From Halanaerobiales bacterium (lineage in GTDB: Bacteria > Bacillota > Halanaerobiia > Halanaerobiales > M55B127), in assembly GCA_018399995.1 (NCBI GenBank), contig JAGYMU010000009.1, positions 1 to 40,842 on the forward strand: 40,842 nt of DNA, given 5' to 3'. Positions 16,236 through 26,715 of this stretch are shown here, piece by piece. The notes under the pieces are model-generated. The model made no database searches. It was not told where the DNA came from and saw only the letters and a list, made by a program, of their open reading frames with translations. Position 1 is the first letter of the stretch; each line of letters opens with the position of its first letter. The position numbers and the translations under genes were made by a program.

Positions 16236-18099
16236 TATAATCATTCCCTACTACATCTAAATCAATATCCAGATTAAAACAAATGTTACAACCTTTACAT
16301 CTGTTAAATCTACAATCAGGAGTTAGTTTGCTTTTTAATGCTTTATCGTACTCTTTTTTTAAAAATTCAGGATCTAAACCCATATCAATGTGATTCCAGG
16401 GAAGTATTTCATTCATGTTTCTTTCTCTTAAATAAAAATTCGGATCCAAGTCATTATCAGCAAAAGCATCCAGCCAAATACTATAATCAAAAAAATCTCC
16501 CCATCCATCAAAACGAGCACCCTTTTCCCAGGCACTGACTATTACATCTGTGAGTTTTCTATCTCCTCTAGAGAAAATACTTTCCAATCTAGAAAGATCT
16601 TCATCATTCCAGCTGAAATTTATACCTTTTCTATTTAATTTGGACCTTAAAAAATAAATCTTTTCTTTTAACTTATCTTTATCAATCATCGCTTCCCATT
16701 GAAACGGGGTAGCAGCTTTTGGTATAAAAGTAGAAATACCGACATTGATTCTAATTGGCTTCATACTTTTATTTGCTTTTTTCTTTATCTCTTTGCCTCT
16801 CTTTAAAACTGTTTGCACCATATTTACAATACCAATCAAATCATCTCTATTTTCAGTAGGAAGGCCTATCATGAAATACAACTTTATTGTAGACCACCCT
16901 TCTTTAAATGCGGCTTCTACTGCTTTATATAAATCCTCTTCAGAAACTCCTTTATTAATAACATTTCTCAGGCGGTCTGTGCCTGCTTCTGGAGCAAAAG
17001 TCAGGCCTGTTTTTCTTACCTTTTGAACTTCTTTAGCCAGCTGTACAGAAAAGTTATCCAACCGTAAAGAAGATAGACTAACACTAATTTTTTTATCTTC
17101 GTATTTAGCAGTCAAGTCTTTAATTAACTCTTTAATTTGAGTATGGTCAACTGTACTGAGAGATGTCAGAGATACTTCATCATAACCGGTATTTTTCAAA
17201 ATATTTTCTATCAATTTTAATAATGTTTTCTTTTTTCTCTCTCTTGTCGGTCTGTATGTCATGCCAGCCAAACAAAACCTGCAGCCTTTTGTACATCCTC
17301 TAGATATCTCTACAACGGCTCTATCATGCACTATATCCATATATGGTACTAAAAATTTTTCAGGATAAAAAGCCTGATCTAGATCAGATACCACCTGTCT
17401 TTTTATACTATCTTTAATACTATTGTCAACTGGTTCAATATTTTTTATAACTCCTTGATTGTTATAATCGATATCATAAAGAGAAGGGACATATATACCG
17501 GGTATTTTTGACATCTTCTTTAAAATATCCTTCTTTTTAAGCCCCTTATTTTTTAAACTATTATATCTATTTATGATATCAATCAAACAATCTTCAACTT
17601 CTCCAATAAATACAAAGTCAAAGAATAAAGAAACCGGTTCAATATTGCTTACAATAGACCCACCTGCAATTATTAAGGGATCATCCTCTTTTCTTTGAGA
17701 ACTATAAAAGTTAAGGCCAGCTAAATTGAGGATAGTTAAAATATTTGTATAACTCATTTCATACTGGAGGGTAAAAGCCAAAATATCAAACTCATCAACA
17801 CTGCGATTGGTTTCCAGTGAAAAAATAGGAAGTCCTTCTTTTCTTAATAATTTTTCAAGATCAGGCCATGGAGAAAATACCCTTTCACAAATAATATTAT
17901 CTTCTTTGTTAAGCAGATGATAAATGATTTTCAAACCAAGATGGGACATGCCTATTTCATATACATCAGGAAAAGCTGTTAAAACCTTAATCGAATCTTT
18001 TTGCCAGTTCTTTTTTATAATATTATACTCATTACCTATATATCTTTCTGGCTTAGAAACATTAATTAATTTATTATATATTTTGTCTCTTACCTTCAT
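16219..18099 (-). CDS. TIGR03960-type B12-binding-like radical SAM protein
   Basis: The 626-residue protein has an N-terminal B12-binding-like Rossmann region (DVYEIGMSHLGLKIIYHLL and ILAFTLQYEMSYTNILTIL), then the radical SAM core with the iron-sulfur motif CTKGCRFC near residue 270, LTFAPEAGTDRLR and GLPTE. A cysteine-rich end (CRFNRCKGCNIC near 605) may bind a second cluster. The product of the family is unknown. It is translated into TIGR03936 by overlap, and both precede rng. The start ATG 18099 follows GAGGTG. The order rodA, TIGR03960, TIGR03936, rng is common in Clostridia. Confidence 0.9.
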   Translation of the reverse strand: MKVRDKIYNKLINVSKPERYIGNEYNIIKKNWQKDSIKVLTAFPDVYEIGMSHLGLKIIYHLLNKEDNIICERVFSPWPDLEKLLRKEGLPIFSLETNRSVDEFDILAFTLQYEMSYTNILTILNLAGLNFYSSQRKEDDPLIIAGGSIVSNIEPVSLFFDFVFIGEVEDCLIDIINRYNSLKNKGLKKKDILKKMSKIPGIYVPSLYDIDYNNQGVIKNIEPVDNSIKDSIKRQVVSDLDQAFYPEKFLVPYMDIVHDRAVVEISRGCTKGCRFCLAGMTYRPTRERKKKTLLKLIENILKNTGYDEVSLTSLSTVDHTQIKELIKDLTAKYEDKKISVSLSSLRLDNFSVQLAKEVQKVRKTGLTFAPEAGTDRLRNVINKGVSEEDLYKAVEAAFKEGWSTIKLYFMIGLPTENRDDLIGIVNMVQTVLKRGKEIKKKANKSMKPIRINVGISTFIPKAATPFQWEAMIDKDKLKEKIYFLRSKLNRKGINFSWNDEDLSRLESIFSRGDRKLTDVIVSAWEKGARFDGWGDFFDYSIWLDAFADNDLDPNFYLRERNMNEILPWNHIDMGLDPEFLKKEYDKALKSKLTPDCRFNRCKGCNICFNLDIDLDVVGNDYNVYKS

Positions 18100-18124
18100 C
18101 TATTACACCTCAAAACAAAACTTC

Positions 18125-19261
18125 TTAAAAATGCAGTTTCTTTTTTCTTATATTAATATTTAGAACAATCCCTATTGCTATCAGAGATACTACCATTGAC
18201 GTTCCCCCATAACTTATAAAAGGAAGCGGAATACCTGTTATAGGCATAACGCCCATCGTCATTCCTATATTTTCTACTACATGGAAAAAGAACATGGCTA
18301 TTATGCCGCTGACAACCAATTTCCCGAAATTATCCTTTGCCTCTAATACAACTTTAAATAACTGCCAGAACAAAAAGACATAAAGAGCAATTATGATGAA
18401 AATACCGATAAATCCAAACTCTTCTCCAATTACTGAAAAAATAAAATCTGTATGTTTTTCCGGTAAGAAATTAAGCTGATTCTGAGTTCCATCAAATAAA
18501 CCCTTACCAAAAAATCTGCCTGAACCAAGGGCAATTTTTGATTGAATAATATTGTAACCTATACCACGCGGATCAATTCCTGGGTTGATAAAAGCAACCA
18601 ATCTGTTCAGTTGATATTCTTTTAAAAAAGGCAGGGGTGTATTAAAATATAAGTGGGAGGCAATTACAGCAATTATAGTTAAAAATCCTCCCCCGAAAAA
18701 AACATATAAAAATTTTTTGTTTACACCTGCAACATATAACATGATAATTAAAATTGCTAATAATACGAGGGCTGTTCCTAAATCGTTCTCTACAACAATT
18801 AAAGAAAAAGGAATTAGAAAATATAAAAATGGTAAAATTAAATCTATTATAGAATCAAATTCATTTTTCCTATCCAATACTGAGGCTAAAACTAAGATCA
18901 AAGCAATTTTGGATAGTTCGGATGGTTGAAAATTGATAAAACCTAAATCTAGCCACCTACGACCTCCACTTATGTTAACCCCATACATTCGGGTCATAAA
19001 TAGGGTAATAATCATTGTCCAAAATATTAATTTGTAGTATTCTTTAAAAACCCTGTAATCAAAAAATTGAATAAAAATCACTATAAATATACCTGTTAGT
19101 GTTGCAATTACCTGTTTTTGTAAATAGATTATTCCGTTAGAACCAATTCTATTTATTTCCACAGCACTGCTGATGGCAAAAAATCCAATTATTATTAAAA
19201 CAATCACTGTTAAAGGTATATAAATATTTATATTTCTATACATTTTTTTATTTAAAAGCAT
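18125..19261 (-). CDS. rodA: Rod-shape SEDS glycosyltransferase RodA
   Basis: The 378-residue membrane protein with about ten transmembrane helices is RodA of the SEDS family, a peptidoglycan glycosyltransferase that polymerises lipid II together with a class B penicillin-binding protein. Recognisable segments are GGRRWLDLGFINFQPSELSK, GSGRFFGKGLFDGTQNQLNF followed by PEKHTDFIFSVIGEE, and a final GIPLPFISYGGTS. Its partner PBP2 (mrdA) is in the same operon, with minCDE between. The start ATG follows AAAAGGA and lies 15 bases after the minE stop. Confidence 0.95.
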   Translation of the reverse strand: MLLNKKMYRNINIYIPLTVIVLIIIGFFAISSAVEINRIGSNGIIYLQKQVIATLTGIFIVIFIQFFDYRVFKEYYKLIFWTMIITLFMTRMYGVNISGGRRWLDLGFINFQPSELSKIALILVLASVLDRKNEFDSIIDLILPFLYFLIPFSLIVVENDLGTALVLLAILIIMLYVAGVNKKFLYVFFGGGFLTIIAVIASHLYFNTPLPFLKEYQLNRLVAFINPGIDPRGIGYNIIQSKIALGSGRFFGKGLFDGTQNQLNFLPEKHTDFIFSVIGEEFGFIGIFIIIALYVFLFWQLFKVVLEAKDNFGKLVVSGIIAMFFFHVVENIGMTMGVMPITGIPLPFISYGGTSMVVSLIAIGIVLNINIRKKKLHF

Positions 19262-19276
19262 ATTTTAATTCCTTTT

Positions 19277-19537
19277 TTATTTGCGTCTGCTAAGCGGGAA
19301 ATTAGCAACCATTGCCATCATTTCATCTTCACGATTAATTTCCATTTCAACTTCTCTATCATCCACATCTACATATTTTTTCATTACCTTTAATAAATCT
19401 TTTTTCAAAGATTCCATTTCACTTGGTGATAATTTAATTCTATCCTGAACTAATATAAACTGCAGCCTTTCCTTTGCAACATTTTTACTGCCTTTATCTT
19501 TTTTCTTTTTAAATCCTAAAAATTCTAATAAACCGAT
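19277..19537 (-). CDS. minE: Cell division topological factor MinE, apparent ATC start
   Basis: The frame translates to an 86-residue MinE: GLLEFLGFKKKKDKG, the anti-MinCD segment AKERLQFILVQDR, and the dimer domain ending in VANFPLSRRK. MinE releases MinD from the membrane and restricts the MinCD inhibitor to the poles. No ATG, GTG or TTG occurs in frame before codon 41. The codon directly before GLLEF is ATC (19537-19535), eight bases after AAGGGGG; an ATT lies two codons earlier but only two bases from that site. I place the start at ATC. It follows minD by about 18 bases and precedes rodA by 15. A base error (ATG read as ATC) is the alternative. Confidence 0.88.
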   Translation of the reverse strand: MGLLEFLGFKKKKDKGSKNVAKERLQFILVQDRIKLSPSEMESLKKDLLKVMKKYVDVDDREVEMEINREDEMMAMVANFPLSRRK

Positions 19538-19555
19538 TGTAATTACCCCCTTTGT

Positions 19556-20350
19556 TTAGGAAAAATTGAATATTCTTTTGATTTTTGAGAACAACGAACT
19601 TTCTTGTAACGAAATAAAGTTAACTTCTTCACCTGTTATTCTGCGAGCAATATTTTTAAAGGCCTGCCCTGCTTTAGGATTATCTTTTAGTACAACTGGT
19701 TCACCCCTGTTAGAAGAAACAATAATAATATCATCTTCTGGGACAATACCCTTAAGTTTGACAGCTAAGATTTCAATAATATCCTCAATGGTCATCATAT
19801 CTCCCCTTTTAACCATATCAGGGTTTATCCTGTTTATAATAACCTCTGGATCTTTTATCCCTTCTGCCTCCAATAAACCAATAATCCTATCTGCATCTCT
19901 TACAGCTGATACTTCAGGGGTAGTAACAATTAGCGCAAAATCCGCTCCTGCAATCGCATTTTTAAATCCCTGTTCTATTCCTGCTGGGGAATCGATAATT
20001 ATATAATCTACCTCTTTTTTTAATTCTTTGACCAAGTTTTCCATTTGTTTGGGTTGTACAGCTGTTTTATCTCTTGTTTGTGCTGCAGGTAATAAATACA
20101 AATTTTTGTGACGCTTATCTCTAATCAAAGCCTGTTCAAGTCTGCAATTCTCTTCTACTACATCTACAATATCATATACTATTCTGTTTTCTAAACCCAT
20201 AATCACGTCAAGATTTCGCAAACCAATATCAGCGTCAATTAAACATACTTTGTGTTGCATCATAGCTAATGCAGTTCCTATATTAGCAACTGTTGTCGTC
20301 TTTCCAACTCCACCTTTACCTGAAGTTATCACTAATGATTTTCCTGCCAA
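19556..20350 (-). CDS. minD: Septum-site-determining ATPase MinD
   Basis: The 264-residue ParA-type ATPase has the deviant Walker A GKGGVGKTTT (11-20), the lipid-linked switch segments DADIGLRNLD and DSPAGIE, and a C-terminal amphipathic helix (LFSKIKRIFNFS) that binds membrane when ATP dimerises it. MinD recruits MinC to block FtsZ assembly and is stimulated by MinE. It begins at TTG 20350 with GGAGGG seven bases upstream. minC lies 24 bases upstream and minE about 18 bases downstream, so the complete Min system is present. Confidence 0.97.
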   Translation of the reverse strand: MAGKSLVITSGKGGVGKTTTVANIGTALAMMQHKVCLIDADIGLRNLDVIMGLENRIVYDIVDVVEENCRLEQALIRDKRHKNLYLLPAAQTRDKTAVQPKQMENLVKELKKEVDYIIIDSPAGIEQGFKNAIAGADFALIVTTPEVSAVRDADRIIGLLEAEGIKDPEVIINRINPDMVKRGDMMTIEDIIEILAVKLKGIVPEDDIIIVSSNRGEPVVLKDNPKAGQAFKNIARRITGEEVNFISLQESSLFSKIKRIFNFS

Positions 20351-20374
20351 TTTATTCCCTCCATTTTAATATTA

Positions 20375-20992
20375 TTATATTTCAAAATCCTCTACCATAA
20401 TTTTGCCGTCCTGAATAAAAGCCCTTTCCGGATTAAGTGTTTTGATATTAGAATCTTCCTCAGGCGGCCTAGCGATTTTTTTTGATATTCTCAACTGAGT
20501 TGGTTCCAGTTTAAGTGCAATTACTGAAGCTTCAGAGGACCCTCCTCCTGCACCGGCATGAACTACTCCTCTAATCTTACCAAAAACTATAATGTCTCCA
20601 CCTGCCACAACTTCTGCACCGGGATTAATATCACCTATTATTATTACATTTCCAGATTTCTTTATTTTTTGGCCTGAACGTAATGTCCTTTTTATTAAAG
20701 TATTTTCGCCTTCATCTTTTACCTCAATGATATTTTCTTCAACAACATCACTGGTAAAGATTATATTGTTAACATCCTTATATCCTCTTGCTATATTAAC
20801 TATCTCATTTAATTGATCTATCTTGAAGCTGCTGTTAGCAATATTGATATAAAGGTCTGAACCGGCATAAAAATTTGTGGCTGTATCTACATGATCTTTT
20901 AATGCCTTCTTTATATTATTAAATTTAGCATCTGCATCTAATGATAATACTATTCCATTTTTAGCTACTTGAAAAGTTATAGGTGATTTCAT
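20375..20992 (-). CDS. minC: Septum-site-determining protein MinC
   Basis: The 205-residue protein has the N-terminal FtsZ-interacting domain (to about 100) and the C-terminal beta-helix (RTLRSGQKIKKSGNVIIIGDINPGAEVVAGGDIIVFGKIRG, then AHAGAGG-like HAGAGGGS), which binds MinD. MinC inhibits FtsZ polymerisation away from mid-cell. The ATG 20992 lies after AAGGAAGGGATC. It is the first min gene, after mrdA, a gene order shared by many rod-shaped Firmicutes. Confidence 0.95.
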   Translation of the reverse strand: MKSPITFQVAKNGIVLSLDADAKFNNIKKALKDHVDTATNFYAGSDLYINIANSSFKIDQLNEIVNIARGYKDVNNIIFTSDVVEENIIEVKDEGENTLIKRTLRSGQKIKKSGNVIIIGDINPGAEVVAGGDIIVFGKIRGVVHAGAGGGSSEASVIALKLEPTQLRISKKIARPPEEDSNIKTLNPERAFIQDGKIMVEDFEI

Positions 20993-21035
20993 AATATCTT
21001 GATCCCTTCCTTAAAATTATTATATAATAGACATC

Positions 21036-23021
21036 TTAATTAGATTCTTCCTCTTTGGAAGAAAATACATCCCTGATATATTCAAATAAATTGCTATTAC
21101 TGTTTTCTTCTTTTTCATTTGTTTGTTCAGCACCCTGTCCATCTTCCGTTGTAGTATTAGCAACTTCATCTCTTTTTTCCTCTTGCTCAATATTCACATC
21201 GAAATATTCTTTAATGATATCTCCAGCAATAGGCAGGGTATAAGTGCTGGAACTACCATTTTCTAAAAATACTAATACCACTATCTCAGGATCATCACTT
21301 GGGGCAAAACCCCCAAACCATCCATGGCTGAAGTCCTCAATGCTGGTCTGAGCAGTACCTGTTTTTCCAGATACCTCAATAGGGAAATCCCTGAAAGTAC
21401 TTCTGGCTGTGCCATATGAAGACATTGTTACTTCTTCCATTCCTTGATGTAAAATATTATATAATCTGTTATCATAATCTAATTCATGTAAGACTTCTGA
21501 CTTTTGATTAAAAATGACTTCTCCTTCAAAATTTACAATCTCATCTAATATATAAGGCCTAAATAGAGTCCCTCTATTAGCTATTGCTGAAATATAATTG
21601 GCCATCTGAATAGGAGTAGTCAATAGATCTCCCTGACCAATTGACAAATTAACTGAATCTCCCGGATTCCAACTCTTAGAATTAGAACTTAAGCCTTCTT
21701 CAGGAACCCTACCTTTTTTTTCACCTGGTAGGTCAATATTTGTCTTCTGGCTCAACCCATAATTTATTGCAGTTTCAACCAACTTTTCACCCCTGTACTC
21801 CTGATAGAGGTTATAACCCAATTTATAGAATATAATATTATTGGAGCGGGCTAAAGCCTTAGTAAAATCCATACTTCCTTCTCCACCCTCATGCCAGTTT
21901 CTAAAAGGTCTGGACCAACCAGGTATATAAAAAAGACCATTTGGATCATTAAACTCTGTTTCAGCCTTGACATTAAGGTATTTGATAGCAGCAGTTCCTG
22001 TAACTAACTTAAATAAAGATCCAGGGGGTACTGAAACCATAATATTTCTATCCAGCATTGGTCGTCTGGAGTCACTCGACAATTTAAGATAATCTTCTTC
22101 CGATAAACCCGTTGTGAATGTGTTTAGATTAAAATTGGGATAACTGCTCATCGCAAGTATCTTACCATTATTAGGATTTAAAATTATAGCTGATCCACCG
22201 ATTGGTTCACATCTCTCATCATCTTCTTGAGCTTCTATAATTAATCTCTCAATATGACTTTCTAATATTCTTTCTACCTTTTGCTGAAACTTTAAATCAA
22301 TATTAAGTACTATATTATGTCCGGGCACAGGATCTTTAACACCTAATTCTTGGACAAATTCACCGAGGTTATTAACCTCAACCTGTCGTACCCCATCAAT
22401 TCCCTTTAAATATTCTTCATATTCTTTTTCTAAGCCTGATTTTCCCAGCATATCCTGCACATGATAACTATATATGCTCTGTTCAGAATAATAACGAAGT
22501 TCTTCTTTGTTTATTTCACCTACATAACCAATCAGATGTGCAGCGAGGTCACCATATACATAGTCTCTAATTGAAGATTCTTTAACTAAAACTCCCGGTA
22601 ATTCATTATTATTTTCTAATAGTATTACCATGTCCTCTTTTTTTATATTACGCTTTAAAATGAAAGCTCCCTGATTATTTATATTATCCTTACTCAAATT
22701 ATAATTCTCAAGCAAGTTAGCATATGTCAGTGATGTGTAATTAGCTATATTTTTTAACACTGCATCTATAGAAACTTGAGGGGGAATCTCATTAGGCAAT
22801 AAATATAGATTGTGAGACAACTTGTTATTAACCATTATTTCTCCATTGCGATCTATAATTTTACCGCGTGGAGCACTAATTGGACGAAAGGAGGTCCTAT
22901 TACCCTCCGATAAATTATAATAATAATCACCATCTAAAACTTGTAGTTGAAAAGCCCTCACAACTAATAAAATAAATACTATTAATAAAACAATCTTAAA
23001 AATTCTTATTTTATCTTCCAT
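21036..23021 (-). CDS. mrdA: Penicillin-binding protein 2 (elongation transpeptidase)
   Basis: The class B PBP of about 661 residues has one N-terminal transmembrane helix, a dimerisation domain starting with APRGKIIDRNG, and the transpeptidase domain with active-site serine in PGSLFK, SNN (SxN), and KTGTAQ. The C-terminal ~60 residues after the domain are acidic and low in complexity (EQEEKRDEVANTT). It cross-links peptidoglycan for side-wall growth, with RodA. The ATG at 23021 is chosen: GGTGA precedes it, and the earlier in-frame ATGs lie inside mreD without a ribosome site. The start overlaps the end of mreD by 11 bases. Confidence 0.95.
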   Translation of the reverse strand: MEDKIRIFKIVLLIVFILLVVRAFQLQVLDGDYYYNLSEGNRTSFRPISAPRGKIIDRNGEIMVNNKLSHNLYLLPNEIPPQVSIDAVLKNIANYTSLTYANLLENYNLSKDNINNQGAFILKRNIKKEDMVILLENNNELPGVLVKESSIRDYVYGDLAAHLIGYVGEINKEELRYYSEQSIYSYHVQDMLGKSGLEKEYEEYLKGIDGVRQVEVNNLGEFVQELGVKDPVPGHNIVLNIDLKFQQKVERILESHIERLIIEAQEDDERCEPIGGSAIILNPNNGKILAMSSYPNFNLNTFTTGLSEEDYLKLSSDSRRPMLDRNIMVSVPPGSLFKLVTGTAAIKYLNVKAETEFNDPNGLFYIPGWSRPFRNWHEGGEGSMDFTKALARSNNIIFYKLGYNLYQEYRGEKLVETAINYGLSQKTNIDLPGEKKGRVPEEGLSSNSKSWNPGDSVNLSIGQGDLLTTPIQMANYISAIANRGTLFRPYILDEIVNFEGEVIFNQKSEVLHELDYDNRLYNILHQGMEEVTMSSYGTARSTFRDFPIEVSGKTGTAQTSIEDFSHGWFGGFAPSDDPEIVVLVFLENGSSSTYTLPIAGDIIKEYFDVNIEQEEKRDEVANTTTEDGQGAEQTNEKEENSNSNLFEYIRDVFSSKEEESN

Positions 23022-23508
23022 AATTTTCACCATAATTAAATAATTTGTAAAGCATAAAGTATAATACAGCACCTAAAACTGCATTATATAATGAACTGGG
23101 CAAAATTACAGTTTTAAAACTTGCCCAGTAATCAATATTAAATATGAGTTCTTCAGAGAGAACAATCATTAATAAATAATGTAAAATAGAAGCAACAAAA
23201 GTAATCACAGGTGCCAAAAAGTAATTATCTTTATAAAGATGTTCTTCTAAAAAACCCAGTAAAAAGGCCATGGGGGCCTTTATTATTACATTGACTGAAA
23301 TGATTTCTCCTAAAAAAATATCCTGCAACATACCTCCTAAAATACCCATCAATAAACCCGTTTTAGGACCTTCCAGAATAGATATAACTATAATAATAAC
23401 TAAAACCAAATCAGGCTTAACACCCCAGGGAGTAAATAGGGAGAAAAATGTAATTTGTAGGACTAACCCAATTATTAAGATAAGTACAAAGATAAGATTG
23501 CGATTCAA
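23011..23508 (-). CDS. mreD: Rod-shape-determining protein MreD
   Basis: The 165-residue membrane protein with five or six transmembrane helices matches MreD (TPWGVKPDLVLVIIIVISILEGPKTGLLMGILGGMLQDIFLG). MreD joins MreC and MreB in the elongasome. It starts at TTG 23508 behind AGGGGGG; no ATG lies nearby. It is placed between mreC and mrdA in the standard order and overlaps mrdA by 11 bases. Confidence 0.93.
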   Translation of the reverse strand: MNRNLIFVLILIIGLVLQITFFSLFTPWGVKPDLVLVIIIVISILEGPKTGLLMGILGGMLQDIFLGEIISVNVIIKAPMAFLLGFLEEHLYKDNYFLAPVITFVASILHYLLMIVLSEELIFNIDYWASFKTVILPSSLYNAVLGAVLYFMLYKLFNYGENYGR

Positions 23509-23519
23509 AGAGAGCCCCC

Positions 23520-24344
23520 CTAAAAATCAGTAATAATTAATACTTCTTCGATTGTATTAATTGAACTAAATATCTTTATTTCTGCACCCTGTGATAATCC
23601 ATAATTATCTGAAAATATTCTTTCAACTCTCCCAATTGGTAATCCTTTAGGATAGTTATTGGAAAACCCTGAAGTTACAATTATATCACCTTTTTTTATA
23701 TCTGCACTCCAAGAAATTTTATCCATAATATTAATTTTTTCATTATTTAATTGTCCGTTAACCATGCCTATGGCCCTTGATTCACTTCTTTGCACAATCC
23801 CACCCACAATAAATTCAGGATCATAAATTAATGAAACATGAGAACTATTAGAGCCCACATAATCAACTCTACCTGCCAGAGATCCATTGTAACTTATAAC
23901 AGGCATCTTTTTCCTGACGCCATCATTTGAACCACGATTTATAATTAGCTTATTTTCCCATATAGACGGTGCAAAACCTATTACGGATGCCCCTAAGGTT
24001 TTAAAAGCTACATGTTCTTTAAATGATAACAGCTTTCTAAGCCTCTCATTCTCTTTTTTATAACTTTCAAGCATAATGTTTTCCAATTTTAGATCAGCAA
24101 GATTATGTTCTAGCTCCTTATTTTTTTGAATCATTTCATCTAAATTTAATAATCCCTGCCAATATGATATGAAAAAATTATATAACCCACTAAAAAATTC
24201 AACTACAGGGCTAATTAGATTATATATACCCCTCTCTAAATACTGAAAGTAAGGTATGTTGATATTGAAAAAATAAAGGCCAACTGCTAATGCTAGTAAT
24301 ATTATTATAATTGTAATGATGATCATTTTTTCTCTTCTGTACAA
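23520..24344 (-). CDS. mreC: Rod-shape-determining protein MreC
   Basis: The 274-residue protein has one N-terminal transmembrane helix (about 8-27), a coiled coil (about 75-110, LEHNLADLKLENIMLESYKKE) and the periplasmic beta-barrel pair ending in VLIITD. Landmarks such as NRGSNDGV and KKGDIIVTSG are typical. It bridges MreB and the PBPs outside the membrane. The start is TTG 24344, placed after GGGAG; an ATG six codons later lacks a ribosome site. The gene lies 12 bases from mreB and 11 from mreD. Confidence 0.94.
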   Translation of the reverse strand: MYRREKMIIITIIIILLALAVGLYFFNINIPYFQYLERGIYNLISPVVEFFSGLYNFFISYWQGLLNLDEMIQKNKELEHNLADLKLENIMLESYKKENERLRKLLSFKEHVAFKTLGASVIGFAPSIWENKLIINRGSNDGVRKKMPVISYNGSLAGRVDYVGSNSSHVSLIYDPEFIVGGIVQRSESRAIGMVNGQLNNEKINIMDKISWSADIKKGDIIVTSGFSNNYPKGLPIGRVERIFSDNYGLSQGAEIKIFSSINTIEEVLIITDF

Positions 24345-24356
24345 TTTATACTCTCC

Positions 24357-25397
<1,041 letters not shown>

Positions 25398-25416
25398 TTA
25401 TTCCTCCTTTAATATT

Positions 25417-26076
25417 TTAAAATAAATTTTTTTCTTTCATACTCACATATCTTCCATCACCAATGATAATATGATCCAATACTTTTATTTTTAAAACCTC
25501 TCCTGCAGAAAATAAATTATTAGTTACCTCTATATCATTCTGACTGGGAGTTGGATCTCCACTGGGATGATTATGCACTACTATAATTGAAGCACTGCTC
25601 TTTTTAATGGCAGGTTTGAATACCTCACGCGGATGAACTAACGAACTGGCTAAACCACCTTTACTTATAAGCAATTTGGCGATTAATTTATTCTTAACAT
25701 CCAATAATAATGCATAAAGGTGTTCTTGTTTGAGATGACGCATTTCAGACATCAAAAGGGAGGCGACATCTCCGGGGCCATTTATGCTAATTTCTCCTTG
25801 AAAATTACACCTGTTAATTCTTTTGCTCAATTCAATAACAGCACATAATTGAGTGCTTTTAGCTTTGCCTATGCCCTTATATTGCATAAATTCTTCCGGT
25901 GTAAAGTCTATGATCCCTTTTAAACCAGCAGTTTTATTCATTAAATTATTGGCAAGGCTGATTGCAGTATCAGTTTTACTACCCGTCCTTATTATCAATG
26001 CAATTAATTCTTCTGTGTTAAGACTTTTACTTCCATACTTAATCATCTTTTCTCTTGGCCTTTTATCAACAGGCAT
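25417..26076 (-). CDS. radC: RadC-family JAB/MPN-domain protein
   Basis: The protein has an N-terminal RPREK motif, a helix-hairpin-helix segment (EEFMQYKGIGKAKSTQL) and the C-terminal JAB domain with the metal-binding HNHPSGDPTPSQND. Despite its name, RadC has no proven role in repair. From ATG 26076 it is 219 residues, a little shorter than usual. No convincing Shine-Dalgarno precedes this ATG. The in-frame codons upstream read YTIKE, as in full-length RadC proteins, and reach a stop at 26115. A start at ATT 26109 behind AGGGG would restore 11 residues. maf lies upstream, mreB downstream. Confidence 0.9.
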   Translation of the reverse strand: MPVDKRPREKMIKYGSKSLNTEELIALIIRTGSKTDTAISLANNLMNKTAGLKGIIDFTPEEFMQYKGIGKAKSTQLCAVIELSKRINRCNFQGEISINGPGDVASLLMSEMRHLKQEHLYALLLDVKNKLIAKLLISKGGLASSLVHPREVFKPAIKKSSASIIVVHNHPSGDPTPSQNDIEVTNNLFSAGEVLKIKVLDHIIIGDGRYVSMKEKNLF

Positions 26077-26133
26077 TTCTTTTATTGTATATTTGTCCTT
26101 TGTTAAAATCTTTTAATTGATCCCCTTTCTAAT

Positions 26134-26715
26134 TTATAAGATTTCTATATTGAAATTTTTCAAGACCTTTGACAGTTGGTGAATGGGAAGCCCCATTACT
26201 GTAAAGAAAGATCCTATTATTTTTTCTACAAATATACCACCTTTTCCCTGTATAGCATAGGAACCTGCTTTGTCCATGGGTTCACCTGTATTAATATAGC
26301 GTTCAATTTCTCTATCACCAATTTCCCGAATAAAAACCTCGGTCTTATCATGGCCTATATAGTGCATTTGATTATCGGTTAGTATTACTGCTAATCCGGT
26401 ATATACCTGATGCTTATTATTACTTAACATCTTAAGCATTTGAAAGGCATCCTCTTTGTCTTTCGGTTTACCAAGGATCTTATCATCAAATACTACAATG
26501 GTATCTGCAGAAATAATTAAAGCATCCTCCACAAAATCTGCTACCTCCGAAGCCTTGGCAAAAGCCAACCCTTCAACTAATTCAATTGGATTATCAAAAT
26601 TGTAATTATTTTCATTTAATTTACTGGGCATTGCTGTATATTTAATACCTATTCTGTTTAAAAGTGTTTTCCTCCTATCGGAAGACGAAGCTAAAACAAC
26701 TTTCCCATTTATCAT
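26134..26715 (-). CDS. maf: Maf family nucleotide pyrophosphatase
   Basis: The 193-residue protein shows the Maf fold: LASSSDRRKTLLNRIGI at the start, KASEVA, then ADTIVVFDDKILGKPKDKEDAFQML, VYTGLAVI and GSYAIQGKGG. Maf proteins hydrolyse dTTP/UTP or modified nucleotides to monophosphates and are associated with division arrest. The ATG at 26715 overlaps the stop of the Gx-transporter gene by one base (TAATG). maf-radC-mreBCD is a classic Firmicutes arrangement. Confidence 0.94.
   Translation of the reverse strand: MINGKVVLASSSDRRKTLLNRIGIKYTAMPSKLNENNYNFDNPIELVEGLAFAKASEVADFVEDALIISADTIVVFDDKILGKPKDKEDAFQMLKMLSNNKHQVYTGLAVILTDNQMHYIGHDKTEVFIREIGDREIERYINTGEPMDKAGSYAIQGKGGIFVEKIIGSFFTVMGLPIHQLSKVLKNFNIEIL

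Noticed and set aside
19566-20006. A 146-codon plus-strand frame inside minD
   Set aside because: It mirrors minD codons in the opposite strand; there is no ribosome site, and minD is certain.
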